From contig CAXIPT010000010.1 in assembly GCA_964030475.1 (NCBI GenBank), positions 1,005,287-1,069,286 on the forward strand: a DNA stretch of 64,000 bases. The letters run 5' to 3'. The notes beneath the pieces were generated by a model. It was not told where the DNA came from. It saw only the letters and a program-made list of their open reading frames with translations, and did not search any database. A program made the position numbers and the translations under genes. Source of the stretch: Tethya wilhelma. Its lineage: Eukaryota > Porifera > Demospongiae > Tethyida > Tethyidae. This document shows, piece by piece, positions 42,470 to 50,100 of the stretch. Within the stretch, counting starts at the first letter, position 1, and every line of letters begins with the position of its first letter.

Positions 42470-44021
42470 GGGAGTCGTAAACGTTCAGGAGGGGCTGGAG
42501 GTGGTGGAGAAATAACTAGTGGAGGAGAGAAAAAGAGAAAGCACGTCTCAATCTCAGCACTTGACGAGCCTGGGTAAGATTATTTGTATACAAGCAATGG
42601 TATAATCTTGCTGACTCAATCTGTAATGTTAATTTCCCCCAATGACTCCATGTAAATCTTGTACACAATTACTTCATGAAACAAACTTGTCAACAACCCC
42701 ATTCACTCCTACAAATACTCTTAATTCATGTGCATCATGTGGGATCATATCATTACATGTATAGGCCTTGAGATCTAGTTCGGAAGTTAACTAGTGTCTC
42801 TAAATAGTAGTACGTACTACTATTCTCTGCTCCAATGCCAGTGAGTTTTAGTAGCTCAGTGGTAAGAGCATTCGACTATAATTCAAAAGACCTGGGTTCA
42901 ATGAGTCCCATGCAGCTATATCTCAAGATATTTTTTTCCATTGAACTTTAAAGGCACTATATAAACACTTTTTGTTACTAAAAATAAAATACATGAGACG
43001 TTTTATGACATTCCATGATGTTTTGTGACATTTTAGCCCGCGATCTGGATACTACATCCAGATACTAACTCTGTGTGTGTTCATACGTGTATCAGTACAT
43101 GTTAACAAAAACTCTATTCATATTTACATTACATACGTACAGTCCCTCTAGTATCTTGAGTCCCCTCCCAGTTACCTTGGGAGCAGGGTCTTCCTCAACT
43201 ACAGACGTCTTGGACATGCCCGTGGACCCTAATGAGCCGACCTACTGTCTTTGTCATCAGGTGTCCTATGGAGAAATGATAGGCTGCGATAACACCGACG
43301 TGAGTAGGTTTAATTAATGCACACCATGTTTAACCTCTTCAAGTGCAAGTTTTATTGTAATGTCATGAATACTGGCATACACATGAATTTTAATCGGCAA
43401 TTATTTTTTTGAAGAGAATTATTAATTTTAGTGAATAGTTGTAATTAAGTCAAACGAGGGCAGGCTAGGATTATGATACTGCATGGTGTACATGCATTCT
43501 TTTTCTGGGCTCAGCATATAATTATGTGTGATCAGATTCACTATATCCTTGCTAGTTTTCATCAAGGACCCACTTTTTTTTTTCTGCTAAAGTTTTGAGT
43601 CACACATAGTAATAAGCACGATTAAACTCATTCTAGCAAGGTAAAGGGATAGCAACCTTTAAATCCATGCACTATTCACGTACCTATAGGTTTGAGTTTT
43701 TATTCTTTAATTTCTTTTCCCTCATACACACAGTGTCCAATTGAGTGGTTTCACTTTCAATGTGTTGGATTAGCTGCAAAGCCCAAAGGAAAATGGTATC
43801 TACATGATCACTGACAAAATTAGTGTTGTAATCAATCACTAGACACGATTTATAGTATTGTCATCACCTTGTATATCAGTTTCTTCCCTTGCAAATTTTT
43901 TTCTTAGAGGAGCAGCCTAGCGCCTACAAATGAGGCTCGTGTGACTCTGTCACTTCTCTATTGTTTCAGGTATTGCCCCAGGTGCAGTCAGGAGAGAGAG
44001 AAGAACAAAAAGAAGTACTAG
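14115..44021 (+). CDS. ING4/5-type PHD-finger protein with a 27-kb intron
   Basis: Eight exons: 14115-14151, 14222-14293, 14579-14745, 15231-15360, 42471-42573, 43143-43299, 43734-43795 and 43970-44021, giving 259 aa. The N-terminal ING dimerisation coiled coil is clear ([56 protein letters not shown]). A Gly/Lys-rich linker with RKR and KKRKH basic stretches follows. The C-terminal PHD finger shows the C4HC3 set: [33 protein letters not shown]4/5 subunits bind H3K4me3 within HBO1 or MOZ/MORF acetyltransferase complexes. Phases match across the giant intron (ATT A|GG AGT). Reading through exon 4 gives an early stop after ~20 codons, a possible truncated isoform. Confidence 0.9.
15361..16842. 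other. Start of the giant ING intron, no gene seen
   Basis: Non-coding on inspection. It contains a CCCAGGCTCCC fragment of the GTTCCCAGGCTCTC hairpin family near 15452 and a (GT)n run at ~16728-16759. The right side is probably 3' UTR of the minus-strand receptor tail exon. Confidence 0.45.
16843..35313 (-). CDS. Receptor A: single-pass protein with tyrosine-motif tail (partial model)
   Basis: Three exons are assigned tentatively: 35216-35313 (Cys- and acid-rich extracellular segment, [12 protein letters not shown]), 27626-28118 (Thr-rich stalk and membrane segment around [19 protein letters not shown], then CRKKKK) and 16843-17794 (cytoplasmic tail of ~316 residues). The membrane exon ends in phase 2 and the tail begins with one base, so TG|G restores Trp. 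Receptors B and C have the same junction phase. The tail has [22 protein letters not shown] and EEYEMPV, resembling docking or ITIM/YxxL sites, and is rich in Glu/Ser. Weak points: at least one extracellular exon is missing because 35216 and 27626 are out of phase, and the last intron would span 9.8 kb holding the ~160-aa gene array. The tail could belong to a separate broken gene. Confidence 0.5.
17795..18870. repeat. Spacer: GT microsatellite and left copy of the ~1.9-kb duplication
   Basis: A (GT)n run lies at ~17806-17849, followed by sequence that recurs nearly identically at 19813-20800. No independent gene is seen. Confidence 0.7.
18871..19359 (-). CDS. ~160-aa family protein, copy 1
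   Basis: An intronless 162-codon ORF that I do not recognise. Blocks conserved across the window's copies are [19 protein letters not shown] (residues ~10-28), [12 protein letters not shown] (~41-52), MTFRGQ followed by REQLIN (~90-103), [12 protein letters not shown] (~107-118), a cysteine cluster ICPCCRP (~135-141) and a polar tail QAPQAQQM. There is no signal peptide or membrane segment, so it is probably cytosolic or membrane-attached through the Cys cluster (speculative). It differs from copy 2 by one residue (DRRD versus DSRD). Selective conservation of the blocks argues for a working protein. Confidence 0.75.
   Translation of the reverse strand: MASRNTSIVTFSVLPKHKEDADQPWVTQEGQLSLSVWYNPKSSMTLEDVAQLIEKFASSTVSDQVAQNKANSPAAASLVKIDYQGRVGSMTFRGQTFQREQLINYSASEYMRDEETFNINFTQTFQATNSIFAAICPCCRPRDRRDPSQAPQAQQMVRETPQ
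19360..20800. repeat. Duplicated spacer containing a single-N joint
   Basis: A single N at 19717 interrupts a GT microsatellite. Bases 19360-19716 appear identical to 21290-21646. Bases ~19813-20800 repeat ~17850-18870 with scattered substitutions and small indels. No extra gene is seen. Confidence 0.75.
20801..21289 (-). CDS. ~160-aa family protein, copy 2
   Basis: Virtually the same 162-aa protein as copy 1, with a single replacement (Ser for Arg in the DSRD stretch after the Cys cluster). The surrounding ~1.9 kb is duplicated too. This may be a genuine recent tandem duplicate or the second haplotype placed in tandem. The upstream 360 bp matches copy 1 by eye without change, as expected from recent duplication or gene conversion. 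Confidence 0.75.
   Translation of the reverse strand: MASRNTSIVTFSVLPKHKEDADQPWVTQEGQLSLSVWYNPKSSMTLEDVAQLIEKFASSTVSDQVAQNKANSPAAASLVKIDYQGRVGSMTFRGQTFQREQLINYSASEYMRDEETFNINFTQTFQATNSIFAAICPCCRPRDSRDPSQAPQAQQMVRETPQ
21290..22625. other. Spacer between ~160-aa family copies
   Basis: The first ~360 bp duplicate the flank of copy 1. A short plus-strand open stretch after CAG at ~21871 ([20 protein letters not shown]) is exon-like but isolated. Nothing else is recognisable. Confidence 0.4.
22626..22856 (-). pseudogene. ~160-aa family, truncated copy 3
   Basis: Only the C-terminal half remains: [16 protein letters not shown], then the cysteine cluster FCCPCFLL and PQAP followed by a premature stop where other copies read PQAPQAQQM. 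The conserved N-terminal block with DADQPWVTQ is absent upstream. It resembles copies 4 and 5 (CCPCF type) more than copies 1 and 2. Confidence 0.75.
23155..23297. repeat. Long-arm palindromic miniature element, GGAGGTTCGACACAG ends
   Basis: 143 bp with arms of about 60 bp: GGAGGTTCGACACAGTTGAC on the left and its near reverse complement ending GTTGAACCTCC on the right, both continuing through TGACCTTTTGTA and GTCCTCCA. The AGAGGAGGT ends recall the 12081 element. Confidence 0.8.
23513..24013 (-). CDS. ~160-aa family protein, copy 4
   Basis: 166 codons, intronless. It carries [52 protein letters not shown] and a cysteine cluster of the CCPCFLFC type, then the QAPQAQQM tail. Variable segments (residues ~60-85 and ~118-130) differ strongly from copies 1 and 2, while the blocks hardly change. 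Function unknown. Confidence 0.75.
   Translation of the reverse strand: MSSQSTSSVTFSVLPKYKEDADQPWVTQEGQLNMSVWLNPKDSLTLEDVAQLIEKFASSTVSEQLNQASTQNPRLMSMSNMNYQGTVNTMTFRGQIVRREQMMNCSASEYMRDGETFNMMFTQVFHSSVRPTKLWLLCCPCFLFCQNRSNNPQAPQAQQMERDNPK
24014..24727. repeat. Spacer with a GTTCCCAGGCTCTC hairpin element (24486-24576)
   Basis: AGCCTTGTTCCCAGGCTCTC and its reverse complement GAGAGCCTGGGAACGAGGCT bound a 91-bp hairpin. Related fragments sit at ~15448, 30216-30290, ~47540, ~49430, ~52360 and ~58515. No gene is seen. Confidence 0.75.
24728..25198 (-). CDS. ~160-aa family protein, copy 5
   Basis: 156 codons starting at [16 protein letters not shown]. An upstream in-frame Met at 25276 adds 26 residues with no counterpart in the other copies, so the later start is preferred. 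The conserved blocks are complete. The central variable part is ~10 residues shorter than in copy 4, and the Cys cluster is CCPCFMLC. Confidence 0.75.
   Translation of the reverse strand: MAGRNTSSTTFSVLPKCKEDADQPWVTQEGQLNFAVWFNPKSSMTLEDVAQLIEKFALSMVSQQLKQASAMSNINYQGTVNTMTFRGQTIRREQMTNCSASEYMRDGETFNMVFTQVYQSNIQPWQFCCPCFMLCQSSSNNTQAPQAQQMERDTPK
26015..26512 (-). CDS. ~160-aa family protein, copy 6
   Basis: 165 codons, intronless. It has [58 protein letters not shown] and a cysteine cluster FCCCRPSD. Its tail, [12 protein letters not shown], groups it with copies 1 and 2. Its 3' flank (CACGAGATATTAAACTCATG, then AGTCAAGCTTCTATTGTGGG) is also shared with those copies, so the repeated unit includes flanking DNA. 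Confidence 0.75.
   Translation of the reverse strand: MASRNASAGSVTFSVLPKHKEDADQPWVTQEGQLNLSVWYNPKSSMTLEDVAQLIEKWILSTVSEQLAEAYARSTGRARVKFDHKASAGTMTFRGEAIHREQLINCLASEYMRDGETFNLNITQVFRTINDPVFPDLKFCCCRPSDSRDPSQAPQAQEMERETPQ
26513..27625. other. Spacer with TTTG microsatellite
   Basis: A (TTTG)n run lies at ~27505-27548 just downstream of the receptor A membrane exon. AT-rich simple sequence lies near 26690-26780. No coding segment is recognised. Confidence 0.5.
28240..29816. repeat. Satellite-like tandem array, ~360-bp unit, left part
   Basis: The marker TCAACAGTTTGTTGTATGAA or close variants recurs at ~28250, 28660, 29020, 29380 and 29745, about 360 bp apart. Between markers run shared blocks such as TTTAACTTGGACCATTGAAT, ATGGATATCATTTGAAAG and CCAGTTCCATACGACC. 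The array stops abruptly at the single N at 29817 and resumes after the N at 34313. Confidence 0.88.
29818..32378 (+). pseudogene. Second copy of internal Frizzled-like gene segment (TM1-TM2 exons)
   Basis: The segment parallels ~47140-49695 base for base, including the exon from ~31041 to 31299 ([20 protein letters not shown], first membrane helix, ITRRKKM) and the 56-bp exon near 32048-32103 ([18 protein letters not shown]). Both exons stay open with intact splice sites. No CRD exon precedes them and no TM3-7 exon follows, so this cannot encode a receptor. It is bounded by single Ns at 29817 and 32379. Either a truncated duplicate or a misplaced alternative haplotype contig. Confidence 0.8.
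31672..31778 (+). repeat. tRNA-derived SINE with 37-A tail
   Basis: GGGTGGCTGTGTGGCTTGAT begins a tRNA-like body with an A-box-like TGGCTTGATTGGT and a B-box-like GGTTCAATTCCC, ending in CCACCACC plus a long pure A-run. The matching element at ~48985-49068 has only seven As. Confidence 0.65.
32380..33058 (+). pseudogene. Methyltransferase terminal exon, copy D, 5' truncated
   Basis: It begins in mid-exon right after the single N at 32379 and reads to a normal stop. It has motif [24 protein letters not shown] and the conserved tail [22 protein letters not shown]. Its 3' flank (TGGAATTCATGAT) matches that of copy C at 63150-63889. The missing ~100 bp of exon and splice acceptor may simply lie in the assembly joint, so the true copy could be functional. 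Confidence 0.75.
33332..33359. repeat. Perfect 28-bp palindrome
   Basis: TTATGTGGTTCTTT is followed immediately by its exact reverse complement. It lies inside a larger repetitive stretch (33265-33440) with outer CAATGAG...CTCATTG ends and several GAGGGTG/CACCCTC copies, probably a small transposable element between the two methyltransferase copies. Confidence 0.8.
33670..34312 (-). pseudogene. Methyltransferase terminal exon, copy E, 5' truncated
   Basis: Reverse-strand copy convergent with copy D. It opens at the N at 34313 with [20 protein letters not shown], then [22 protein letters not shown] and a tail [22 protein letters not shown] before the stop. The frame is clean. The 5' end of the exon is lost at the joint. 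Confidence 0.75.
34314..35040. repeat. Satellite-like ~360-bp array, right part
   Basis: Two further units of the array at 28240-29816 (markers at ~34388 and ~34752), starting directly after the N at 34313 at the block TTTTGGACTCCAATGTAATG. Confidence 0.85.
35314..36457. other. Intergenic or intronic, no gene seen
   Basis: AT-rich non-coding DNA between the receptor A extracellular exon and the receptor B last exon. It has short CA and TATG runs only. Confidence 0.45.
36458..38929 (-). CDS. Receptor B: single-pass protein with tyrosine-motif tail (5' end not found)
   Basis: Four phase-compatible exons: 38843-38929 (extracellular, [20 protein letters not shown]), 38315-38573 (stalk, membrane helix around [19 protein letters not shown], basic stop-transfer [10 protein letters not shown]), 37619-38058 and 36458-36735 (cytoplasmic tail). 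Tail tyrosine motifs are [32 protein letters not shown] and ENHYNTL. HMYSTL parallels HMYQVL in receptor A. If the intron after 37619 is retained, translation stops at 37602, giving a tail that ends GMPSK, so two C-termini are possible. The first, signal-peptide exon was not found up to 39565. Confidence 0.65.
36736..37618. other. Receptor B last intron, no gene seen
   Basis: Non-coding apart from the few intron-retention codons and stop at 37602-37618. Confidence 0.5.
38633..38822. repeat. Miniature inverted-repeat element, TACCGTAATTTGGG ends
   Basis: 190 bp bounded by TACCGTAATTTGGGAAATTT and the reverse complement AAATTTCCCGAATTACGGTA (one mismatch). The interior is rich in CGAAAATTT/AAATTTTCG palindromes. 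It sits in a receptor B intron. Confidence 0.9.
39289..39400. repeat. Strong hairpin element
   Basis: CCACTCCCTC-TTTTAGTGTTTC and its reverse complement GAAACACTAAAA-GAGGGAGTGG form ~30-bp arms with an 11-base loop (39306-39376). Weaker pairing continues outward through CATAATGTTAGC and GCTAGCATAATG. It lies between receptors B and C. Confidence 0.75.
39566..41941 (-). CDS. Receptor C: complete single-pass receptor with multi-tyrosine tail
   Basis: Four exons: 41878-41941 (signal peptide [19 protein letters not shown]), 41467-41784 (extracellular, Cys- and Asn-rich, several N-x-T/S sites such as DNCTCN, NITRNT, NITVTE), 41070-41295 (Thr-rich stalk, membrane helix around [23 protein letters not shown] stop-transfer) and 39566-40568 (334-residue tail). 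Together 536 aa, in phase throughout. The tail carries [49 protein letters not shown] and SHYDSL. The last two fit the ITIM consensus (S/I/V/L-x-Y-x-x-L/V/I) exactly. SH2-dependent signalling is an inference. No known extracellular domain is recognised. This is the reference model for receptors A and B. Confidence 0.8.
41942..42470. other. End of the giant ING intron with CT microsatellite acceptor
   Basis: Non-coding. Bases 42413-42468 are an uninterrupted (CT)28 run that directly forms the polypyrimidine tract of the ING exon 5 acceptor (CTAG|GGAGTC). Confidence 0.8.
42849..42910 (+). repeat. tRNA-like SINE fragment
   Basis: TAGTAGCTCAGTGGTAAGAG resembles a tRNA A box and CCTGGGTTCAATGAGTCCC resembles a B box with an insertion. 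The acceptor stem does not pair. It lies in an ING intron. The same core is on the minus strand at 8585-8645. Confidence 0.5.
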
Positions 44022-44377
44022 TACTGCTACTTTTATTCCATTTTAAATTTTACATCTAGAGGTGTATAAATTGTTTTCATTTTCAATACCACAATGTAAT
44101 GTTGATTCATAATATTGTGGTAATTCACTTGGCTAAAATCAACACATTGCAAAAGTACTCTAAAGCATATGTAAGCCATGGTACAAGTCTAGCATTATTG
44201 ATTGACGATGCTTTACCAACTCTCATGCGGAATGCACGCGCATAATTTCGCGCGAATTGCATACCCGGATACAACGTCATAACTTGTAGAACAATTAATG
44301 TACCTGTGGTTAAGTTTTGATATTAATAAACTGCAACATGTCATCAAGGCGAAGAAAACACGAAAATCGATTTCGAC

Positions 44378-47136
44378 ATGAGCAAGTTAGAGATGCCAGA
44401 AAGTCAAGCAGACGAAAATCACGAGCTAGACTTCACAAAAGATGACAATATGGACGACAAAAAAACATCAGATAGTTTCATAACTTCAGACAGCTCCATG
44501 AATGGCAAACCCACTTCAACTCTTGTACTTCCAGACAACATTATCCTTCCAGCAAACCACGTTACTATTTCAGAAGAAGTTCAACACGTACACATCAGCA
44601 GCAGCTGCAGTGATAGTGACATCTCCTCTAATGATGCTATGGCAACACACCACACTCACAGTGCAATAGCCAATGGTGATAGCACTGGTGGAAAGCATCG
44701 TAGAGAGTTGCCTCGACAAGATTCAGTCTTCTCCAGAAGTGAGTCGAGGGAGTTTCGTTTCAAAGTGTGGAGATGTGTTGTTGCTCTGTGTGTGAGCCTA
44801 GTGGTTGTTCTGATGTGGGGGTTGTGTGCTATACCCATAGTGCTGTATCATAGCCCGGTGGTAAGTTATTCTGCTGCATGTACGTTGCATGCATACATGT
44901 GCATAAAATTTTGTGATTGAATAATTGTTGTTAATTGCTTGCAATCAATTCATAGTCCTGCTTGCATATATGGTGCAGTCATATATTTTTGAAGTCAAAT
45001 TTTCAGGAAGTTATATGTGTACATGACCATATTACACTAGCCATGCAGTGGTCTATAGGTCTGACAATTTGCATGTATGTGTATTATAATTATACACATG
45101 CAAGCAAACATCAGAATTATTCAATACATGTTTTGCATTTACTAGCTATGCTACCTAGGCCTACCAAATTATGGTTCGTGTTGTTTTGGCATGGAGTAGA
45201 CATTAGTTTGAAACAAAACATCTATAGCTGTGTTGCATTGTGTGTGTCATGCTCAGTTTAGCACACGGTGTATAGTCTTTATGTTATTTAACTGCTCTGG
45301 GTAGTTAAGGCCTGGGTCAAAAATGTGCCTTAACTGAAGACTAATTAATATTCAGAACTCTAATAACTTCGCTACAATATGACCAATTGACTTCAAACCT
45401 TGCACGTATATTTGTTAAAGTAAGAAAAATTAATTGAAATTAAAATCAGGTCATATGACATTTACATATTTGCATAATTAGTGAAAATATGAATAATTAA
45501 TTAGGCGGCACGTTAAAGTTGTTGCTATGGCAACCAAAATTTGTCAAACAATTTTAACTTCAATTATAAACATTCTATTAAAATTATGACCAGACCCGCT
45601 TATTCGCTTCAAAGTTATTCAAGGTTTTCCATATAATGCACACCAGCCGATACCTCCTTCTCGGCCGTAACTTACAAACCGTGCAATATTTTTTCTCATA
45701 ATTTTAATACGACAAAGTTTACCATAATTAGAATATTTTGTGAGAATTCGGTTGCCATAGCAACTAATTTATCGTACCGCCTAATTAATTATTCATAAAT
45801 TAAGGTGTTTTGTTCATTGTTCAATAACTTAATAAATATTCATAATCCAATTACCAAATTTTGAAAACATGAAAACGAAAGGTTGAATACTAGTAATATA
45901 TTATCAAATTTGGGCCATGACATTTGTACTTGGTGTAAGAAGTGGTTTTATTTGGTACATTTTTGGTTGATTTTTTAATTGACCCGTGCCTTAACTACCC
46001 AGAGTGTGCAATGTATGCATACCCTCATATCAATCATCCATACGACTGTGTATATAAGAAAGTAGAAAATATGTTCCATATTATTATGCCATTTATGGTA
46101 GAATTTCTATAGTATACGATATCATACCACAGATTTATAGTTTCACACAGCCAACTTTTATTATTGTAACCCACACCAGTTAAAGTAACTATGGTTACAC
46201 CTGTTTCCATCCTGAGCAATTAAGTGCTAGGAGCTAGCAACTTAAGGATCTGCATATATATGGTTACAAACACTGAAATTATAATTATTATAAATAATTT
46301 ATTAGTCAGCTATAGGGTGATCACGATCTATAATAATAGCTACAGAAGTGTATGAGAGCATACCCACTAAGTTTTACTATCGTATAGGGTTTTATTGTGT
46401 TGTTGTTTTTTTTGTGAAAAGTAATTTTCATGAATTTTGTGGATTTGAGGGTGATACACTTTAAAATAAAATAGCGAATTCCACTGGGGTGTAGTACTAT
46501 CACAATGGTGACCTAAACAATCTGTGAATTAAGTTAATCTGTGAAAATCTATTGTCAGCAAATCTGCAAAATTTATTACTGTTTTTCTCCTTATACATGT
46601 AGTGTCCCAATACCACCATAAGTATCATCGAAAACAACACACAGTCAACAATGGGTACGTGTTCAAGTCCCATTCCCTATACCGGAACCATCTGTTACGA
46701 CGAGCTTCAAAAGTTCTCCAAATGTCTACCCACCTCCAACCACTCTGAACCTAGCAATGCCGTTCTCATCCAGTTTGACCAACTTCAACGAATCGAGCAA
46801 CTTCTCAAAGACTTTAATATAATAGCAAGTCCCGAGTGTATGTCTAAAGCAATCCCCTTTCTCTGTGTACACACGCTCGGTCTTTGCGACAGCCAGGGAA
46901 GGAGCCACACTCTCTCTTCTTCTCAGTGTGTGGAGCTGAGCACTGGTGTGTGTAAGTCAGAGTGGGAACTGGCTAGATTAGTGTCACGCCCTCTTCCTGA
47001 CTGTGACAGTTTTCCCGACGAGACTGTTCTTATGGAGTCGTGTGAACGATCGTCAAGTGGGAGTGGTCTTGGATCAGTGACTGAACCTGAAGAAGGTACA
47101 ATATATTAATAGGTTTGTAGTGTTCTAATGTGTGTG

Positions 47137-47179
<43 letters not shown>

Positions 47180-50100
47180 AATTGTGACTTGATTCCCAAA
47201 CTAAAAGTTTTAATAATTACTTAGATTTTGTTGACGACCTCTATTGTTTAATACTCTATACAACTTTCCCATAATAATAATTGTTTATACTGTAATACAA
47301 TTAACTTTTCAATGGTGGTGCCTGGTCAATAGAGAATCTAATATAATATTTTGAAATGTGTGTGACTTTGAATACCCAAACTGAAAGTTTGAACATCAGA
47401 TTATCTTTTGACCCCTCTATAAATTATTGTTTATACTAGGAATGGAGACCAAACTACATGTAGTACATATTTTGTGGTGATACACTACAGATTGTAGGCT
47501 GGTAAAGCAGTAGTATTCTCAGCTTTCACTGCCTATTAGTCCTAGCCTCATTCCCAGGCCCTCTCCCTGCTAATATTACACACTGAAAAATAAGAAGAGA
47601 GAGAGCCTGGTACACGAAATCACGTGAACGACATTTCCCGTAGAAAGATAACTAAGAGGAAGAGAGTTTGTATGGTTTCTCTATTACACCATACTATTTT
47701 TTTCTATGTCGGAATGAAGCTATAATATTATAGTCCTCTTTCTAGGTTCAACTATATACATATTCTAAGCAAAGCAAAGCAGGAAGGCTTGCATGGTTTA
47801 CTTGAGGTTAATAATGGTACTCTAAGGGACTACAAAGTAGTTCATTAATGTGGAAGTGTTACTGTCAACATGGCACTGCATGGGTGGATGTTTACATGAA
47901 GCACTATACCTGGCCGGTCACAACTTGCAATCACAAGCAAACTAAATAGTTGCTGTTTTTATATCGTTTTGTTTCATTTAGTTTTTCCTAGAAAGCAACT
48001 AATTATTGACATCTATACGTAAATTAAGTATCAGTTGACCACACAGTTGCAACATGCATGACATCATATCATTGTGGTGCATGAGGGATACCATACCTAC
48101 CCTGTTTCCCTTTTCCTTGGAAATGAGACGTTGCATGGCAGTCAAAAATAATCCCTTAGCCTGTAAAATGCTCTCAGGGTTTTAATCATACTAAAATTTC
48201 AATCTTATAGCAGCAGCTAAACCTAGTTGACTATTGATTGTCCGTTTTGGGAGGCAAAAGTAAAAAAAAATATTATGAAATGATATGATTAATAGCATTG
48301 TGTGTGCTAGGGTAGCATCTCCAACAACTAATTCTTGTTACCTTATATATATGCAGTGACCTTGGAATCAGACACAGTAACTCCGCCTGCATCCCAGATC
48401 CTGAACCGGTCTGAGATTTGTGCCAACACCACCTGTACGGATGGGTTCTACTGCAACAGTGACACGGGAACTTGTTTCCCTCGATGTGGCTCCTTCAGCC
48501 AACACTCCCACACGACCACTCTGGTCGTGGATGTTGTGGAGATGATTGCAGCTAGCGTGGGGATCATCAGTGGTGTGGCCATGTTGATCATTGCTATCAC
48601 CAGACGAAAGAAAATGTGAGTTTTACTGTATGCATGATTGATTTATGCTAGTCGAGTTTTGCTTGAGTTAGGCCTAGCACAAACCCATTAAGATAATTGT
48701 CTATATAGTTTTGTTGTGTGTTGTTCAGAAACTAAAGCTGGGTCTGGGTATAATTCTAGACAGCACAAGTCAAGTTTTGTCTAATGCTTATTTTTTGTAA
48801 ATATAATTATTAACCCGTGTGTGGTACTGTAAATTGCCAGCATGATAGTGGGACGGGAAGCCGAGGTAGCTGAAAGGAGGAATTAGCATCTTCCTCTCTC
48901 CTCCCCCACGAGAGAATGCTGCATAGCATCCCAATGAGTGCTCATTAATTTCCTTGTTTAAGGCATGTTTTAGTGTGGGTGTAATGTGGGTGGCTTTGTG
49001 GCTTGATTGGTATGTTCTGGACTTCCAGCCACAGATCCACGGTTCGAATCCCACCACCAGCAAAAAAAGTAGGCTACTGTGCATTCAGCCAGAGAAAACT
49101 AAAATACATATTCTCCCAAACAAGAGACTCTTGTGTCTACTCTAATTACACATTGGATTAGTTGTGTCTGCCTGGTTAGCTTAAGTGAATAAGCGAAGTG
49201 ATTCCAACACCCATGCACTTAAATTAATTAGCAATTCATTCTGGATGATGTAATTGTGATGTAATAGGGCAAAAAGTACCAAAATTAATAATAAATGTGA
49301 ATTGTCTTGCAGATTTGTGTTCCCAACTGCCTTTGTTGTGTATCAGACTATATCACTACTTATACTAGGTAAGCAGTCACACATGTATAATTATAATTAT
49401 TATTATCACTAAAGTAGCATCTAGCTAGCCTCGTTCCCAGGCCTTCAGGCTAGCATCTAGCACTAGAAGTTGTTTCGAAGCCTCCTAACTTGAACAAGTA
49501 CCAATTAGGTCTATGGTTTTTTGGGGGACACTTTTTTCCATGTAGAGTGCACCAAGTGAAGTCAGTAGTTTTTGGGATGGACACTTTACATGTATATAAT
49601 ATAGTTGTAGTACACTGTGTTTAAAGTGTGTAGTTTTACTTTCATTTTTTACATACCAAAATTTAACAGTGCATGATGCATAAGTTAGAATTAAGTTCAA
49701 TTCAATAACCTTCCAACTTGGCATGAACAAGTACAAATAAGGTGAAAGTTTCAAAGGATGCTTATAGCATTAGACTTAGTACACTGCATGTGCGTTTGAA
49801 GGCACAAACACAGTTATGCATGTATGCAGCTGTACATGTACATGCAGGTGAAGCATGATTGTATTGATTCCGTGTTTGTATACCTTGCTCCACACATGGA
49901 CCTTGTTTGTCAAAGCTGTGGAGGTGGTGCATCCATCTGTTTATGTGTATGTACGTAGTAATCCATGGATGGTAAACTAAACTTAAGAATTGATCGTGCA
50001 CGGGAGAGGGGGGTGGGGGTTGTATTAGTAGTGGAACTATTGCATTGGTTACTACAGCAATGCATACTCTTGTGCACATGAATAGCTCTTAAACTGTGTG

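Noticed and set aside
42849..42910. Functional tRNA gene
   Set aside because: A- and B-box-like blocks exist, but the acceptor stem does not pair and the B box has an insertion; kept only as a SINE fragment.
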